From assembly GCA_964442285.1 (NCBI GenBank), contig CAYTZH010000023.1:1-64000 (forward strand): a stretch of 64,000 nt of DNA. The letters are read 5' to 3'. Source of the DNA: CAYTZH01 sp964442285. GTDB taxonomy: Bacteria; Myxococcota_A; UBA9160; JAFDET01. This document shows positions 34,301 to 41,682 of this stretch, in pieces. The position numbers were made by a program, and so were the translations under genes. The notes under the pieces were generated by a model that saw nothing but the letters and a program-made list of their open reading frames with translations, made no database searches and was not told the origin of the DNA. Each line of letters begins with the position of its first letter. Position 1 is the first letter of the stretch.

Positions 34301-34533
34301 CCGGCCTGGCGGGCGGCCTGGTAGAAGCGGGGCGCGCCGTAGAGGCCGTCGCGGTCCGCCAGGGCGAGGGCGGGATGGTCGAGCTCGGCGGCCCGGGCGA
34401 CCAGCTCCTCGGGGTTGGAGGCACCGTCCAGGAACGAGAAGGCACTGCGGCAGCGCAGCTCGACGTAGTCGGCCGCCAGCTCGTGGGGGCGGGCGGAGGG
34501 ACCGCGGGGACGGGCGGAGGGGCGGGGGGACAT
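31327..34533 (-). CDS. dnaE2: Error-prone DNA polymerase DnaE2 (ImuC)
   Basis: 1,068 residues. C-family polymerase for damage-induced mutagenesis with ImuA/ImuB. N-terminal PHP domain (YVELRCRSAFSFLDGASNPE, LALADRDGLYG), palm with catalytic acids in PDIDVDLPSGDRREE and an Asp in IIKIDLLGLGMLAALEETLP, fingers, and a C-terminal OB fold (VRVAGHLIVRQRPVSAKGFC). Length and lack of the extended replicative DnaE1 C-terminus fit DnaE2. It has its own promoter (34534-34570), shared in design with imuA, and probably a leaderless mRNA. The imuAB genes are 4 kb away, not in one operon with it. Confidence 0.93.
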   Translation of the reverse strand: MSPRPSARPRGPSARPHELAADYVELRCRSAFSFLDGASNPEELVARAAELDHPALALADRDGLYGAPRFYQAARQAGLHPIVGAEVSLDDGGRLLLLVPSPRGYRALSRLVTRGQAARPKGEAAVSWDAVEEHAADLLALVRGDGALTRAALDRAAAVFPGRLWVDVSRHLDRAGEAGTRWAAALAETARVPVVATGDVRYARPEGRRLHDAFTCLREKTTLDRAGRRLLGNGERFLRPRAEQAARFAERPDWVRATRDIAERCAFSLENLGYRFPDFPRPPGETPQGLLRRLAFAGARERYGASLAPRVRAQLEHELGVIEKLDLAGYFLIVWDVVRHARKRRILAQGRGSAANSVVCYALGITAVDPVGMELLFERFLSEERGEWPDIDVDLPSGDRREEVIQYVYGRYGPHGAGMTANVITYRMRSAVREMGKVLGFSPDAVDKLSKLLSSWQYDEERDALAPLLRDAGVDPESPRLRTLLRLVRDVRGLPRHLGQHSGGLVIAAGRLDEVVPLEPASMPDRTVVQWDKEDCADLGIIKIDLLGLGMLAALEETLPLIRKHEGVEVDLARLPPDDPKTYAMIQRAETVGVFQIESRAQMATLPRLKPRCFYDLVVEVAIIRPGPIVGQMVNPYIERRAGRQEVRYPHPSLEPILKRTLGVPIFQEQLLRVAMAVSGFSGGEAEELRRAMGFKRSEERMREIEVRLRRGMTERGITGEAQEEVVRGITSFALYGFPESHAASFALIAYASAWLKAHHPAAFLVGLLNAQPMGFYSAATLVKDAQRHGVEVRPIDVAHSDWRCTLEPGEGGPAVRLGLKAVGGLHAETGARIEAARARAPFRDLADLSRRVGFQRPELDALAELGALACVDPAADTRRGALWQVAALERDPTSLFAGTRPADGPSPLAEMTSLEETLTDYRVAGLTTGPQVMAHLRDALRARGLLSAEALRRVPDGRHVRVAGHLIVRQRPVSAKGFCFLTLEDETGTANAVLTPRAFQRFRAPLHMASIVEVAGPIQKVDGVIHIRVRNLRPLASDTAAAARRHPRSVRPPRSAERVLPRSHDYR

Positions 34534-34570
34534 TTCCTAATTTTCGCTTCGTTTTCGTCTTCGGGTCAAG
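34534..34570 (-). promoter_or_regulatory. dnaE2 promoter with candidate SOS operator
   Basis: Minus strand: TTGACC (34569-34564), an 18-nt spacer, GAAAAT (34545-34540), and ATG at 34533 only 6 nt later. CGAAAA occurs at 34557-34552 and again at 34546-34541, 11 bp apart, inside the spacer and -10. The imuA promoter has the same layout. A shared regulator (LexA-like or ImuR-like) is the obvious reading. No regulator gene lies here. Confidence 0.6.
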
Positions 34571-34585
34571 GTAAGATGAGGCGAC

Positions 34586-34978
34586 GTGGATGCGCAAGAG
34601 CGGGAGAAGATCCTGGTCGCGGACGACGAGGCCGTCCTGCGGCGGCTCATCAACCGCATCCTCGACCGGGCGGGCTACGGCGTGGTCCTGGCCGCCGATG
34701 GCGCCGAGGCCGCCGACGCCCTGGCCAGCGAGCCGTCGGCGCTGCGTGCGGTCGTGCTCGACGTGGGCATGCCGCCCGACGGTCCCCAGCCGATCCTCCG
34801 CCAGCTGCGGGAGCGCGCTGACGACGTCGGCGTCGTGCTCATGAGCGGCGCCACCCTGGACCCGGACCTGAAGGCCGACCTCGATCGGCACCACGGCGTG
34901 TTCCTCCCCAAGCCCTTCGCGCCGGACGCCCTGCTCGAGGCGTTGGGCTGCGCCCTGGCCGCGCCCGCCGAGGACTGA
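34586..34978 (+). CDS. Single-domain response regulator (receiver only)
   Basis: 130 residues from a GTG with GAGG 5 nt upstream. A CheY-like receiver: ILVADDEAVLRRLINRILDR (acid pocket), RAVVLDVGMPPDGPQP (phospho-Asp), VVLMSGA (Thr/Ser site) and GVFLPKPF (Lys). No output domain. Divergent from dnaE2 across 52 bp, and followed directly by the FAD oxidoreductase. Its kinase is not adjacent; the orphan kinases in this window are possible but unproven partners. Confidence 0.88.
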   Translation: MDAQEREKILVADDEAVLRRLINRILDRAGYGVVLAADGAEAADALASEPSALRAVVLDVGMPPDGPQPILRQLRERADDVGVVLMSGATLDPDLKADLDRHHGVFLPKPFAPDALLEALGCALAAPAED

Positions 34979-34979
34979 C

Positions 34980-36296
34980 ATGGGCTCGGTCGTGGTCATC
35001 GGCGCCGGGATCGCGGGACTCACCTGCGCCTGGCGCCTGCAGGAGCGCGGCCACGACGTCGAGGTGCTGGAGCGCGAGGCGACGCCCGGCGGCCGCATGC
35101 GCAGCGAGCCCCTGGGCGACTTCAGCGTCGATCGGGGCGCCCAGTTCGTCTCGAGCGGCTACCGCAACCTGCACGGCGTGGTCCACGAGCTGGGGCTCGC
35201 CGACCGCGTGCGCGGGCTGGCCGAGCCGCGCAACGCCATCCTGCGCGGCGGGGTCCTGCACCCGGGCGACTACGACAGCCCCGCCGCCTTCGTCGCCTCG
35301 CGGCTGCTCTCGTGGCCGAGCCGCCTGCGGCTGCCGCGGGTGCTCTGGCCGCTGCTGCGCCACCGGCTGCAGCTCGACCCGCTGCACCCGGAGCTGGCGG
35401 CGCCCCTCGACACCCGCGATCTGGCCACCTGGCTGCGCCGGACCGCCGGCGACGAGGCCGAGGCCTACCTGTTCGGTCCGGCCTTCTCCGCCACCTTCGA
35501 CAGCGAGCCGGAGGACCTCTCGGCCGTCTTCGGCATGCTGATGCTGCGCTGGCTCCTGCGCGGCTTCCGGCTCCAGGCCTTCGCGGGCGGGACGGGCCTG
35601 CTGACGCGTACCCTGGCCGAGCGGCTGCCGGTGCGCACCGGCTGCGAAGTGCGTTCCGTGGAGACCGAGGCCGACGGCGCAGTGGTGCGCTACCGGGTCG
35701 GCGCCCGCAGCGGTCGCGCCCTCGCCGACGCCGTGGTCGTCGCCGTGCCGGGCGCCGCGGTGGCGGGGATCTGTCCCAAGCTCACGCCCGCCGAGCGCAG
35801 CTTCTTCGAGCACGTGCACTACGGGCGTGGCGCCATCGTGCACCTGGCCCTGGAGGAGCCGCCGGCGACGCTGCCCTACTACGGGGTCGCGTTCCCGCGC
35901 CCCGAAGGCATCGGGCTCTACGGACTCGCCGTCGACCATCACAAGCCCGGGGTGGCACCGCCCGGCGCCGGCCTGCTGAACGTGGCCCTCACCGAGGCGG
36001 CGGCCCGCGCGCTGTGGGACGCGCCGGACGAACGGGTCGTGGCCCATGCGGTGGGCGAGCTGGCGCGGACGCCGATCGGCCGGCTCGCGCCGGTGGCGGC
36101 CGCGGTGCACCGCTGGTCGCCCATGATCCCGCAGTTCCGCACGGGCTACACCCGTGCGCTGCGGGCCTTCCTCACCCGGGCCGACCGCTCGCCGCGGCTG
36201 CTCTTCGCCGGCGACTACCTGGTGGGCGCCACCACCGAGTCGGCCCTCACCAGCGGACTGCGCGCCGCCGACGCCGCCGCGGCCCTGCTGGCCTGA
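34980..36296 (+). CDS. Protoporphyrinogen oxidase/amine oxidase-like FAD protein
   Basis: 438 residues starting 2 nt after the previous stop. FAD-binding VVVIGAGIAGLTCAWRLQERGHDVEVLE, GGRMRSEPLGDFSVDRGAQF and the C-terminal ADRSPRLLFAGDYLVGATTESALTSGLRAA place it in the NAD(P)-binding_8/amino-oxidase group with HemY-type oxidases and carotenoid desaturases. No heme pathway genes are near. It lies between the receiver gene and dinB in one tight plus-strand run, so it may be co-expressed with DNA polymerase IV. Confidence 0.8.
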   Translation: MGSVVVIGAGIAGLTCAWRLQERGHDVEVLEREATPGGRMRSEPLGDFSVDRGAQFVSSGYRNLHGVVHELGLADRVRGLAEPRNAILRGGVLHPGDYDSPAAFVASRLLSWPSRLRLPRVLWPLLRHRLQLDPLHPELAAPLDTRDLATWLRRTAGDEAEAYLFGPAFSATFDSEPEDLSAVFGMLMLRWLLRGFRLQAFAGGTGLLTRTLAERLPVRTGCEVRSVETEADGAVVRYRVGARSGRALADAVVVAVPGAAVAGICPKLTPAERSFFEHVHYGRGAIVHLALEEPPATLPYYGVAFPRPEGIGLYGLAVDHHKPGVAPPGAGLLNVALTEAAARALWDAPDERVVAHAVGELARTPIGRLAPVAAAVHRWSPMIPQFRTGYTRALRAFLTRADRSPRLLFAGDYLVGATTESALTSGLRAADAAAALLA

Positions 36297-36301
36297 GCCC
36301 G

Positions 36302-37549
36302 ATGGCCCAGCGGGTCGTCCTCCACGCGGACATGGACGCCTTCTACGCGTCGGTGGAGCAGCGCGACGACCCGTCCCTGCGCGGCCGGCCCGTCGTGGTG
36401 GGCGGCACGTCGAGCCGGGGCGTCGTCACGGCCGCCAGCTACGAGGCCCGGAGGTACGGCATCCACTCGGCCATGCCCTCGGTCGAGGCCCGGCGCCGCT
36501 GTCCCGATGCGGTGTTCGTGCGCGGCGACATGGCGCGCTACGGCAGGGAGTCGCGGCGCATCTTCTCGATCTTCCGCCGCTTCACCCCGAAGGTGGAGGG
36601 CCTCTCCCTGGACGAGGCCTTCCTCGATCTGACCGGCTGCGAGCGTCTGCTGGGCCCGCCGGCCGGGGTGGGCCAGCGGCTGCGGGAGACCGTCCGGAAG
36701 GAGACCGGGCTCGCGGTCTCGGTGGGGATCGCTCCGGTGAAGCTCGTGGCCAAGATCGCCAGCGACCTCGCCAAGCCCGACGGCCTGCTCGAGGTGGGGC
36801 CCGACGAGGTGCGCGACTTCCTGGCGCCGCTCCCCGTCGGGCGCATGTGGGGCATCGGGCCGGTCACCGAGGCGCGGCTGGAGGCCGCCGGCTTCACCAC
36901 CCTGGGCCAGCTGGCCGAGACGCCCGGCGAGCGTCTGGTGACGCTGCTCGGCGAGCTGGGCGCCACCCTCGGTCGGCGGGCCCGCGGCGAGGACGCGCGG
37001 GACGTGGAGCCGTCGCGGGCGCCGGTCTCCTACAGCGAGGAGAACACCTTCGGCAGCGACACGACGGACCTCGCGCCCCTCGTGGCCACGGCGCGCAGCC
37101 ACGCCGAGAGCGTGGCGCGGCGGATCCGCCGCGACGGCTGGCTGGCGCGCACGGTGGTGCTGAAGCTCAAGCTGGCCCGCCGGCGCGCGCCGGGACCGCG
37201 GGGCTATCCGATCCTCACCCGGCGCACGACCCTGGCCCGGCCGACCGACGACGGGCACGCCCTGGGGCGGGCGGCCTGCACGCTGCTCGAGCGGGCCCTG
37301 CAGGGCCGCGCCATCCGGCTGCTCGGCGTGGGCGTCACGAATCTGGTTCGGCACGACGCAGGCCAGCTCGCGCTCTTTGGCGACCCCGCGGCCCCGCCCG
37401 ACAACGCGCCGTTGAATCGCGCCCTCGACGCCCTCGCGGACCGCTTCGGCCCGGGCGCCGTGGTCCGCGCCGGCGACGGCCAGGTGGAGCGGGTGGGGCT
37501 CTCCCTGGCTCGCAAGGGGGGAACGGAGCCCGAGGAAGAGCCCGACTAG
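36302..37549 (+). CDS. dinB: DNA polymerase IV (DinB), Y family
   Basis: 415 residues from the ATG 5 nt after the FAD gene. Catalytic motifs VLHADMDAFYASVEQRDDPS and VEGLSLDEAFLDLTGCERLL provide the acidic triad. Helix-hairpin-helix in GRMWGIGPVTEARLEAAGFT. The little-finger domain ends with a QLALFGD motif, a likely beta-clamp binding site. It is an active translesion polymerase, unlike ImuB. A separate promoter is not obvious. Confidence 0.93.
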   Translation: MAQRVVLHADMDAFYASVEQRDDPSLRGRPVVVGGTSSRGVVTAASYEARRYGIHSAMPSVEARRRCPDAVFVRGDMARYGRESRRIFSIFRRFTPKVEGLSLDEAFLDLTGCERLLGPPAGVGQRLRETVRKETGLAVSVGIAPVKLVAKIASDLAKPDGLLEVGPDEVRDFLAPLPVGRMWGIGPVTEARLEAAGFTTLGQLAETPGERLVTLLGELGATLGRRARGEDARDVEPSRAPVSYSEENTFGSDTTDLAPLVATARSHAESVARRIRRDGWLARTVVLKLKLARRRAPGPRGYPILTRRTTLARPTDDGHALGRAACTLLERALQGRAIRLLGVGVTNLVRHDAGQLALFGDPAAPPDNAPLNRALDALADRFGPGAVVRAGDGQVERVGLSLARKGGTEPEEEPD

Positions 37550-37570
37550 CTGCGGGCGGAGCTCCGCGGG

Positions 37571-38170
37571 TCAGGCGGCGTGCTTGTCCCAGCGGTAGAT
37601 GCGCATGGGCGGCACGTTGAGCAGCTCGGTCTGCACGCGGGCCTTGCCGAAGACCTGGCGCCCCAGTCGGTGGACGCGATCGCGCACCTGGTAGGCGACG
37701 AAGCGTCCGCCCGGCGCCAGCGTGTCGTGGACCGCGCGCAGGATCTCGTCGCCCACGCTGCGGGGCATCGTCGAGAACGGGATGCCCGAGAGGATGGCGT
37801 CGGGCGCCGGCAGGCCGTGCTCGGCGAGGGCCTTGCGGATGTCGGTGGCCGATCCCTCGAACACCCGCAGGCGGGGGTCGGCGATGCTGCGGCGCAGGTA
37901 GCGGGCGAACTCGGGGTTGATCTCGATGGCGAGGAGCGTGGCGTCGGGCCGCATGGCCCGCAGCAGGGCGCGGGTGGTGCCCCCGGTGCCCGGACCGAGC
38001 TCGACGAGGGTCTTCGCCGAGGCCGTGGCCGCGCTGCGCACGATGCGGCGCTCGAGGAAGCGCGAGCTCGGGATGATGGAGCCCACCTGCTTGGGGCGGT
38101 CGAGGAAGCCGCGGAAGAACTGGATGCGGTGGTCGGGCGACTTCTCGCGGCGGCGCGGCTGGGGGGCCAT
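37571..38170 (-). CDS. SAM-dependent methyltransferase, phospholipid N-methyltransferase (PmtA)-like
   Basis: 199 residues; GGAGAGAAAG upstream of the ATG. Starts with IQFFRGFLDRPKQVGSIIPSS, a hallmark of PmtA-like enzymes that methylate phosphatidylethanolamine; SAM site TLVELGPGTGGTTRALLRAM, then AIEINPEFARYLRRS and DAILSGIPFSTMPR. Rossmann methyltransferase of usual length. The family also contains rRNA-adenine-dimethylase-like members, so the lipid substrate is likely but not certain. Confidence 0.75.
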   Translation of the reverse strand: MAPQPRRREKSPDHRIQFFRGFLDRPKQVGSIIPSSRFLERRIVRSAATASAKTLVELGPGTGGTTRALLRAMRPDATLLAIEINPEFARYLRRSIADPRLRVFEGSATDIRKALAEHGLPAPDAILSGIPFSTMPRSVGDEILRAVHDTLAPGGRFVAYQVRDRVHRLGRQVFGKARVQTELLNVPPMRIYRWDKHAA

Positions 38171-38282
38171 GGGTCTTTCTCTCCGTGAGCGTGGTTCGGG
38201 TGCGCGGATGATCGGTGTAGCCGCTCGCCACGAGGCGGTCAATGTTTCGTCACCCCGATGACACGCGACTCGAGACTCGATC

Positions 38283-39797
38283 TCAATCGTACACCGCATC
38301 CACCGACCAGCGCCGCTCGACCGCGTCGTAGCGGAGGCGCACCAGGGCTCCCTCGGACGTCTGGACATCGAAGTGGTCGAAGGCGAAGTGCGCTTCCGGG
38401 CTCCACCACTGACCGGTGCTGCGCCAGGGACCGGCGGCGCTCACCACGGGGCCTCCGGCCACCGCGCTGCGCAGCCAGACGGGACGGCCGGCCTGCAGGC
38501 GGACCTGGGCGGGCAGCGGGGGCCGGAGCGCGCGCAGGGCCAGGCGCGCCGCCGGCGGCGCCGCCGTGGCGTCGGCGGTGGGGGCGAACGGCCGCAAGGC
38601 CACCGCGTCGGGGTGGTGGCTGTCGGCCACGGCGGGCGCCCCCACCCGGCCGTCTCCGCACAGGGCCTCCAGCTCGGCCAGGGTGCGGGAGAGCACGGCC
38701 GGGGCGGGCCCCGCGGGCCGGAACAGGTCGAGCTGATCGCGGCGCTGGGGCTCGGGCTCGGTCGCGATGCTCACCGCCTCGACGGGCGCCGGTGGCGGAC
38801 GGGCCTCGAGGGCCAGGCAGGCCAGCCGCAGCAGCACACGCACGTCCGCGGTCGGCGCGGCGACGCCCACCCGACGCGCGTCGCGCCCGCCTCCCTCGAG
38901 GCTCAGGTCGAGCTCGAGGGCGCCGCAGGCGAGCCCACGCACGTCGAGACGGGCCGCCAGTCGCGAGAGCAGCCCGCGCAGCACGAAGGTCAGGGGCTCC
39001 AGTCGGTCGACGGCGTACTCGAGGTCCGTGGCCTCGATGGCGCGGGTCGCCGTGGGCGTCGGCAGGGCTTCGCGGGGCTCCTCGCCCCGGGCCAGGGCGG
39101 CCAGGCGCAGTCCCTCGGGACCGAGGCGTCGGGAGAGGCCGCGTCGCGGAAGACGCGCCAGGTCGCCCACCCGGCGCAGGCCGAAACGCGTGCAGATCTC
39201 GGCCAGGGCATCGGAGAGCTGCAGCAGATCGAGGGGCAGGGGCGCGAGGAAGGCGGCCTCGCTGCCGGCCTCCACCACGCGGACGGCGTCGGGCGCGAGG
39301 GCCCGGGCGGCGGTCCGGGCCACGGTGCGGGAGCTGGCCACGGCGCTGGCGGCCGGCAGGCCCACCGCACGCGCGCGCTCGACGAGGACGGTGGCGAAGC
39401 CGGCTTCCGAGCGGAACAGGCGGTCCACGCCCCGGGCATCGACGAAGACGGCGGCCTCGCCGCCCCAGGCGCCCTCACCGGGAGGGGCCAGCGCGGCGCG
39501 CGGGGAGGCGGAGAGCGCCACGTCGAGCAGGGCGTCCCGGGCGGCGGCGGCGCGGGCGGGCGAAGCGACCCGCACCGCGAGTCCGGCCACGGCAGCCCGG
39601 GCGTGGACGACCGCCGTGCCCGGACGTACGCCTTGCTGTGTTGCCTCGGGAGAGACGGCGACGATCTCGGCCCGGGGGCCGGGGCCGGCGGCGATCGCGA
39701 GCGGGGTCCCGCCCAGCTCGGGATGCGCGCGCAGCTCCGCGGCCAGGGGCAGGTCGGGCACCCGCAGGCAGGCGATCCGCGGGGCCGTGGGGGGCAC
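38283..39797 (-). CDS. imuB: ImuB, catalytically dead Y-family polymerase homologue
   Basis: 504 residues from a GTG 4 nt after imuA. Y-family fold, but the first catalytic block reads IACLRVPDLPLAAELRAHPE and lacks the Asp pair, as expected for ImuB, which bridges DnaE2, ImuA and the beta clamp. Recognisable pieces are AAVFVDARGVDRLFRSEAGF and the HhH-like RFGLRRVGDLARLPRRGLSR. QLDLFRP is a good clamp-binding motif. Forms an operon with imuA. Confidence 0.88.
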   Translation of the reverse strand: MPPTAPRIACLRVPDLPLAAELRAHPELGGTPLAIAAGPGPRAEIVAVSPEATQQGVRPGTAVVHARAAVAGLAVRVASPARAAAARDALLDVALSASPRAALAPPGEGAWGGEAAVFVDARGVDRLFRSEAGFATVLVERARAVGLPAASAVASSRTVARTAARALAPDAVRVVEAGSEAAFLAPLPLDLLQLSDALAEICTRFGLRRVGDLARLPRRGLSRRLGPEGLRLAALARGEEPREALPTPTATRAIEATDLEYAVDRLEPLTFVLRGLLSRLAARLDVRGLACGALELDLSLEGGGRDARRVGVAAPTADVRVLLRLACLALEARPPPAPVEAVSIATEPEPQRRDQLDLFRPAGPAPAVLSRTLAELEALCGDGRVGAPAVADSHHPDAVALRPFAPTADATAAPPAARLALRALRPPLPAQVRLQAGRPVWLRSAVAGGPVVSAAGPWRSTGQWWSPEAHFAFDHFDVQTSEGALVRLRYDAVERRWSVDAVYD

Positions 39798-39801
39798 GGG
39801 C

Positions 39802-40518
39802 TCACGGAAGCGCCGGACCGCGAAGGCGCATCGCGGTGCGGCCGCCCACCGGCCCCGCGCGGTTGCGCACCAGGGTCACCTCGCTCTCCACGGCCTCGAG
39901 CAGGGGCGGCGTGCCGACGAAGCGGGCGCGGGGCGCGCCGAGCTCCAGCACCAGGTCGGCGCTCGTGCCCACCCGGCGCTCGGTGCCGGGAACCACCAGG
40001 GAGGTGCCGCTCCGCGCCGCCGCCCGCGCCAGGCGCAGGACGGCGGCGCGCGGCAGCGGCTCGGCCGAATCCAGCACCACCAGGCCGAAGCCCCGGGCCG
40101 TCAGCAGCAGGTCGGCGGCGCGCAGGGCCTCGCGGCCCGGCGGGGGGCGCGCCCAGAGCACCCGCGCCAGCGCCACCCCGCAGGCGGCCGCCGAGGCCGG
40201 ATCGAAGGCGTCCGCGACGTCGACCACGGCGGCGCTCTCCCGGCGCCCGGTGGCCGACGCCAGCAGCGCCAGGACCAGGGCGGTGTGGCCCGAGCTGGTG
40301 GGGCCGACGATCTCCACCAGGCTGCCGGTGGGGATGCCGCCGTCCAGGAGGTGGTCGAGGGCCTCGACGCCGGTGGAGCGGCGCTCGGGTGCCGAGCGCT
40401 CGGGTGCCTCGCCTCGGTGGACGAGGCGTCCGAGGCTGCCCAGATCGCGCAGATCGCGCAGCACGGCATCGACCGCGTCGGCGCTGGGCCGCGCGGCCCC
40501 GGGACCGATGGGGGGCAT
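39802..40518 (-). CDS. imuA: ImuA, RecA-like mutagenesis accessory protein
   Basis: 238 residues. RecA-like ATPase core with a degenerate Walker A, SLVEIVGPTSSGHTALVLAL (His in place of the Lys), and GFGLVVLDSAEPLPR in the Walker B position, as in ImuA/SulA-type proteins of mutagenesis cassettes. A domain of RSTGVEALDHLLDGGIPTGS precedes it. It starts an operon with imuB and has the same promoter design as dnaE2. The -10 lies 9 nt from the ATG, with no ribosome site. Confidence 0.85.
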   Translation of the reverse strand: MPPIGPGAARPSADAVDAVLRDLRDLGSLGRLVHRGEAPERSAPERRSTGVEALDHLLDGGIPTGSLVEIVGPTSSGHTALVLALLASATGRRESAAVVDVADAFDPASAAACGVALARVLWARPPPGREALRAADLLLTARGFGLVVLDSAEPLPRAAVLRLARAAARSGTSLVVPGTERRVGTSADLVLELGAPRARFVGTPPLLEAVESEVTLVRNRAGPVGGRTAMRLRGPALP

Positions 40519-40558
40519 CGCAGGCCGATTTTCGTCTTTTTTTCACCTCCGAGTCAAG
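40519..40558 (-). promoter_or_regulatory. imuA promoter with candidate SOS operator
   Basis: Minus strand: TTGACT (40557-40552), an 18-nt spacer, GAAAAT (40533-40528), then ATG at 40518. TGAAAA and CGAAAA lie 11 bp apart, matching the dnaE2 promoter nearly position by position. The outer end abuts a 21-bp inverted repeat starting at 40558. Confidence 0.6.
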
Positions 40559-40675
40559 GGGGACGAGGGGCGACGGAGCGGCGTGCTCAGCTCGGGCGCT
40601 CCGAGTCGCAGGCCCATGCGGGCCGGGAGGGCGCCCTCGCGATTTTGCGCGCCACTCCGTCGCCCCTCGTCCCCC
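40558..40675. repeat. MITE-like element with 21-bp perfect terminal inverted repeats
   Basis: Positions 40558-40578 and 40655-40675 are perfect inverted copies (outer bases GGGGGACGAGGGGCG...), enclosing 76 bp. Total 118 bp without coding capacity, immediately upstream of the imuA -35. It could fold into a long hairpin. Either a non-autonomous repeat element or a strong fold between the divergent-facing imuA promoter and the monooxygenase gene's 3' side. Confidence 0.65.
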
Positions 40676-40714
40676 GCGACCGGGGAGGAGGACGCAAACC
40701 ACCCTGGGTCGGGG

Positions 40715-41020
40715 TCAGTTCTGTTCGACGACGGCCTCGAAGGTCTGGAGGCGGGGGTGGCCGGTGAGGACACCGTCCGGTGTTCGCGCCTGGGCGTGGG
40801 CCTTGCGGAAGGCCTCGGAGCGGGTCCAGGCCTCGAAGGCCTCGCGGCTCTCCCACGTGGAGTGGGAGATGTAGGCGCCCGGGTCGTCGCCCCGGAGCAG
40901 GGCGAAGCGCACGAAGCCCGGCACCTCGTCGAGATAGGTCTCGCGCTTGCGCCAGATCTCCTCGAACTCGGCGCTGCGCTCGGGGTTCACCTGGAAGTGG
41001 TTCATCGCGACGAAGAGCAT
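40715..41020 (-). CDS. Antibiotic biosynthesis monooxygenase (ABM) domain protein
   Basis: 101 residues. MLFVAMNHFQVNPERSAEFEE, then FVRFALLRGDDPGAYISHST and WESREAFEAWTRSEAFRKAH are typical of the dimeric alpha+beta ABM fold shared by small monooxygenases and IsdG/HmoB heme-degrading proteins. No heme-specific residue is certain. It is transcribed after purN on the same strand, 35 bp downstream of it. Confidence 0.8.
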   Translation of the reverse strand: MLFVAMNHFQVNPERSAEFEEIWRKRETYLDEVPGFVRFALLRGDDPGAYISHSTWESREAFEAWTRSEAFRKAHAQARTPDGVLTGHPRLQTFEAVVEQN

Positions 41021-41055
41021 GGAGCGACTCCGGGCCCGCGGGCCGTGCTGGGGGT

Positions 41056-41682
41056 TCAGGCGGAAAGGATGCGGACGCGGCGACCGTCGATCTTGAGCCG
41101 CCCCGCAGCGAAGAGCCGGATCGCCTCGGGCACCAGCCGCCGCTCGACGGCCTGGACGCGCTCGGCCAGACGCTCCGGGGTGTCGTCGTCGAGGACCGGG
41201 ACGGCCTCCTGGAGGATGATCGGGCCGCCGTCGTACCCAGCGTCGACGAAGTGGACGGTGGCGCCACTCAGCTTCACCCCCGAGGCGAGCACGGCCTCGT
41301 GGACGCGTCGGCCGTAGAAGCCGCGCCCCGAGAAGGCCGGGACGAGGGCCGGGTGGACGTTGAGGGTGCGCTCGTCGTAGCGGCCCCGGGTCTCGAAGGG
41401 CGAGAGGAAGCCGAGCAGGGCGACCAGGTCCACCGGGTGGCGGACCAGCTCCGCGTGCAAGGCGTCGTTGAAGCGGGCCACGTCCGGGTGGGCGCGTCGG
41501 GGAACCGCGACCGCCGGCACGCCGCGGCGCCGGGCGCGTTCCAGCCCGCCGGCCCGCTCCTTCGAGGCGATCACCACCGCCACGCGGGCGTCGAGCGAGC
41601 CCTCGTCGATGCAGCGGAACAGGTTCTCGAGGCTCGTGCCCTCGCCGGAGAGCAGCACCGCGAGCTGCAGCGCGCCGCTCAT
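41056..41682 (-). CDS. purN: Phosphoribosylglycinamide formyltransferase
   Basis: 208 residues overlapping metF by ATGA. Transfers formyl from 10-formyl-THF to GAR in purine synthesis. LAVLLSGEGTSLENLFRCID is the phosphate-binding loop; the catalytic set appears in LNVHPALVPAF (Asn, His) and GATVHFVDAGYDGGPII (Asp). Length matches the family. Coupling with metF, another folate C1 enzyme, makes a small one-carbon operon. Confidence 0.9.
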   Translation of the reverse strand: MSGALQLAVLLSGEGTSLENLFRCIDEGSLDARVAVVIASKERAGGLERARRRGVPAVAVPRRAHPDVARFNDALHAELVRHPVDLVALLGFLSPFETRGRYDERTLNVHPALVPAFSGRGFYGRRVHEAVLASGVKLSGATVHFVDAGYDGGPIILQEAVPVLDDDTPERLAERVQAVERRLVPEAIRLFAAGRLKIDGRRVRILSA

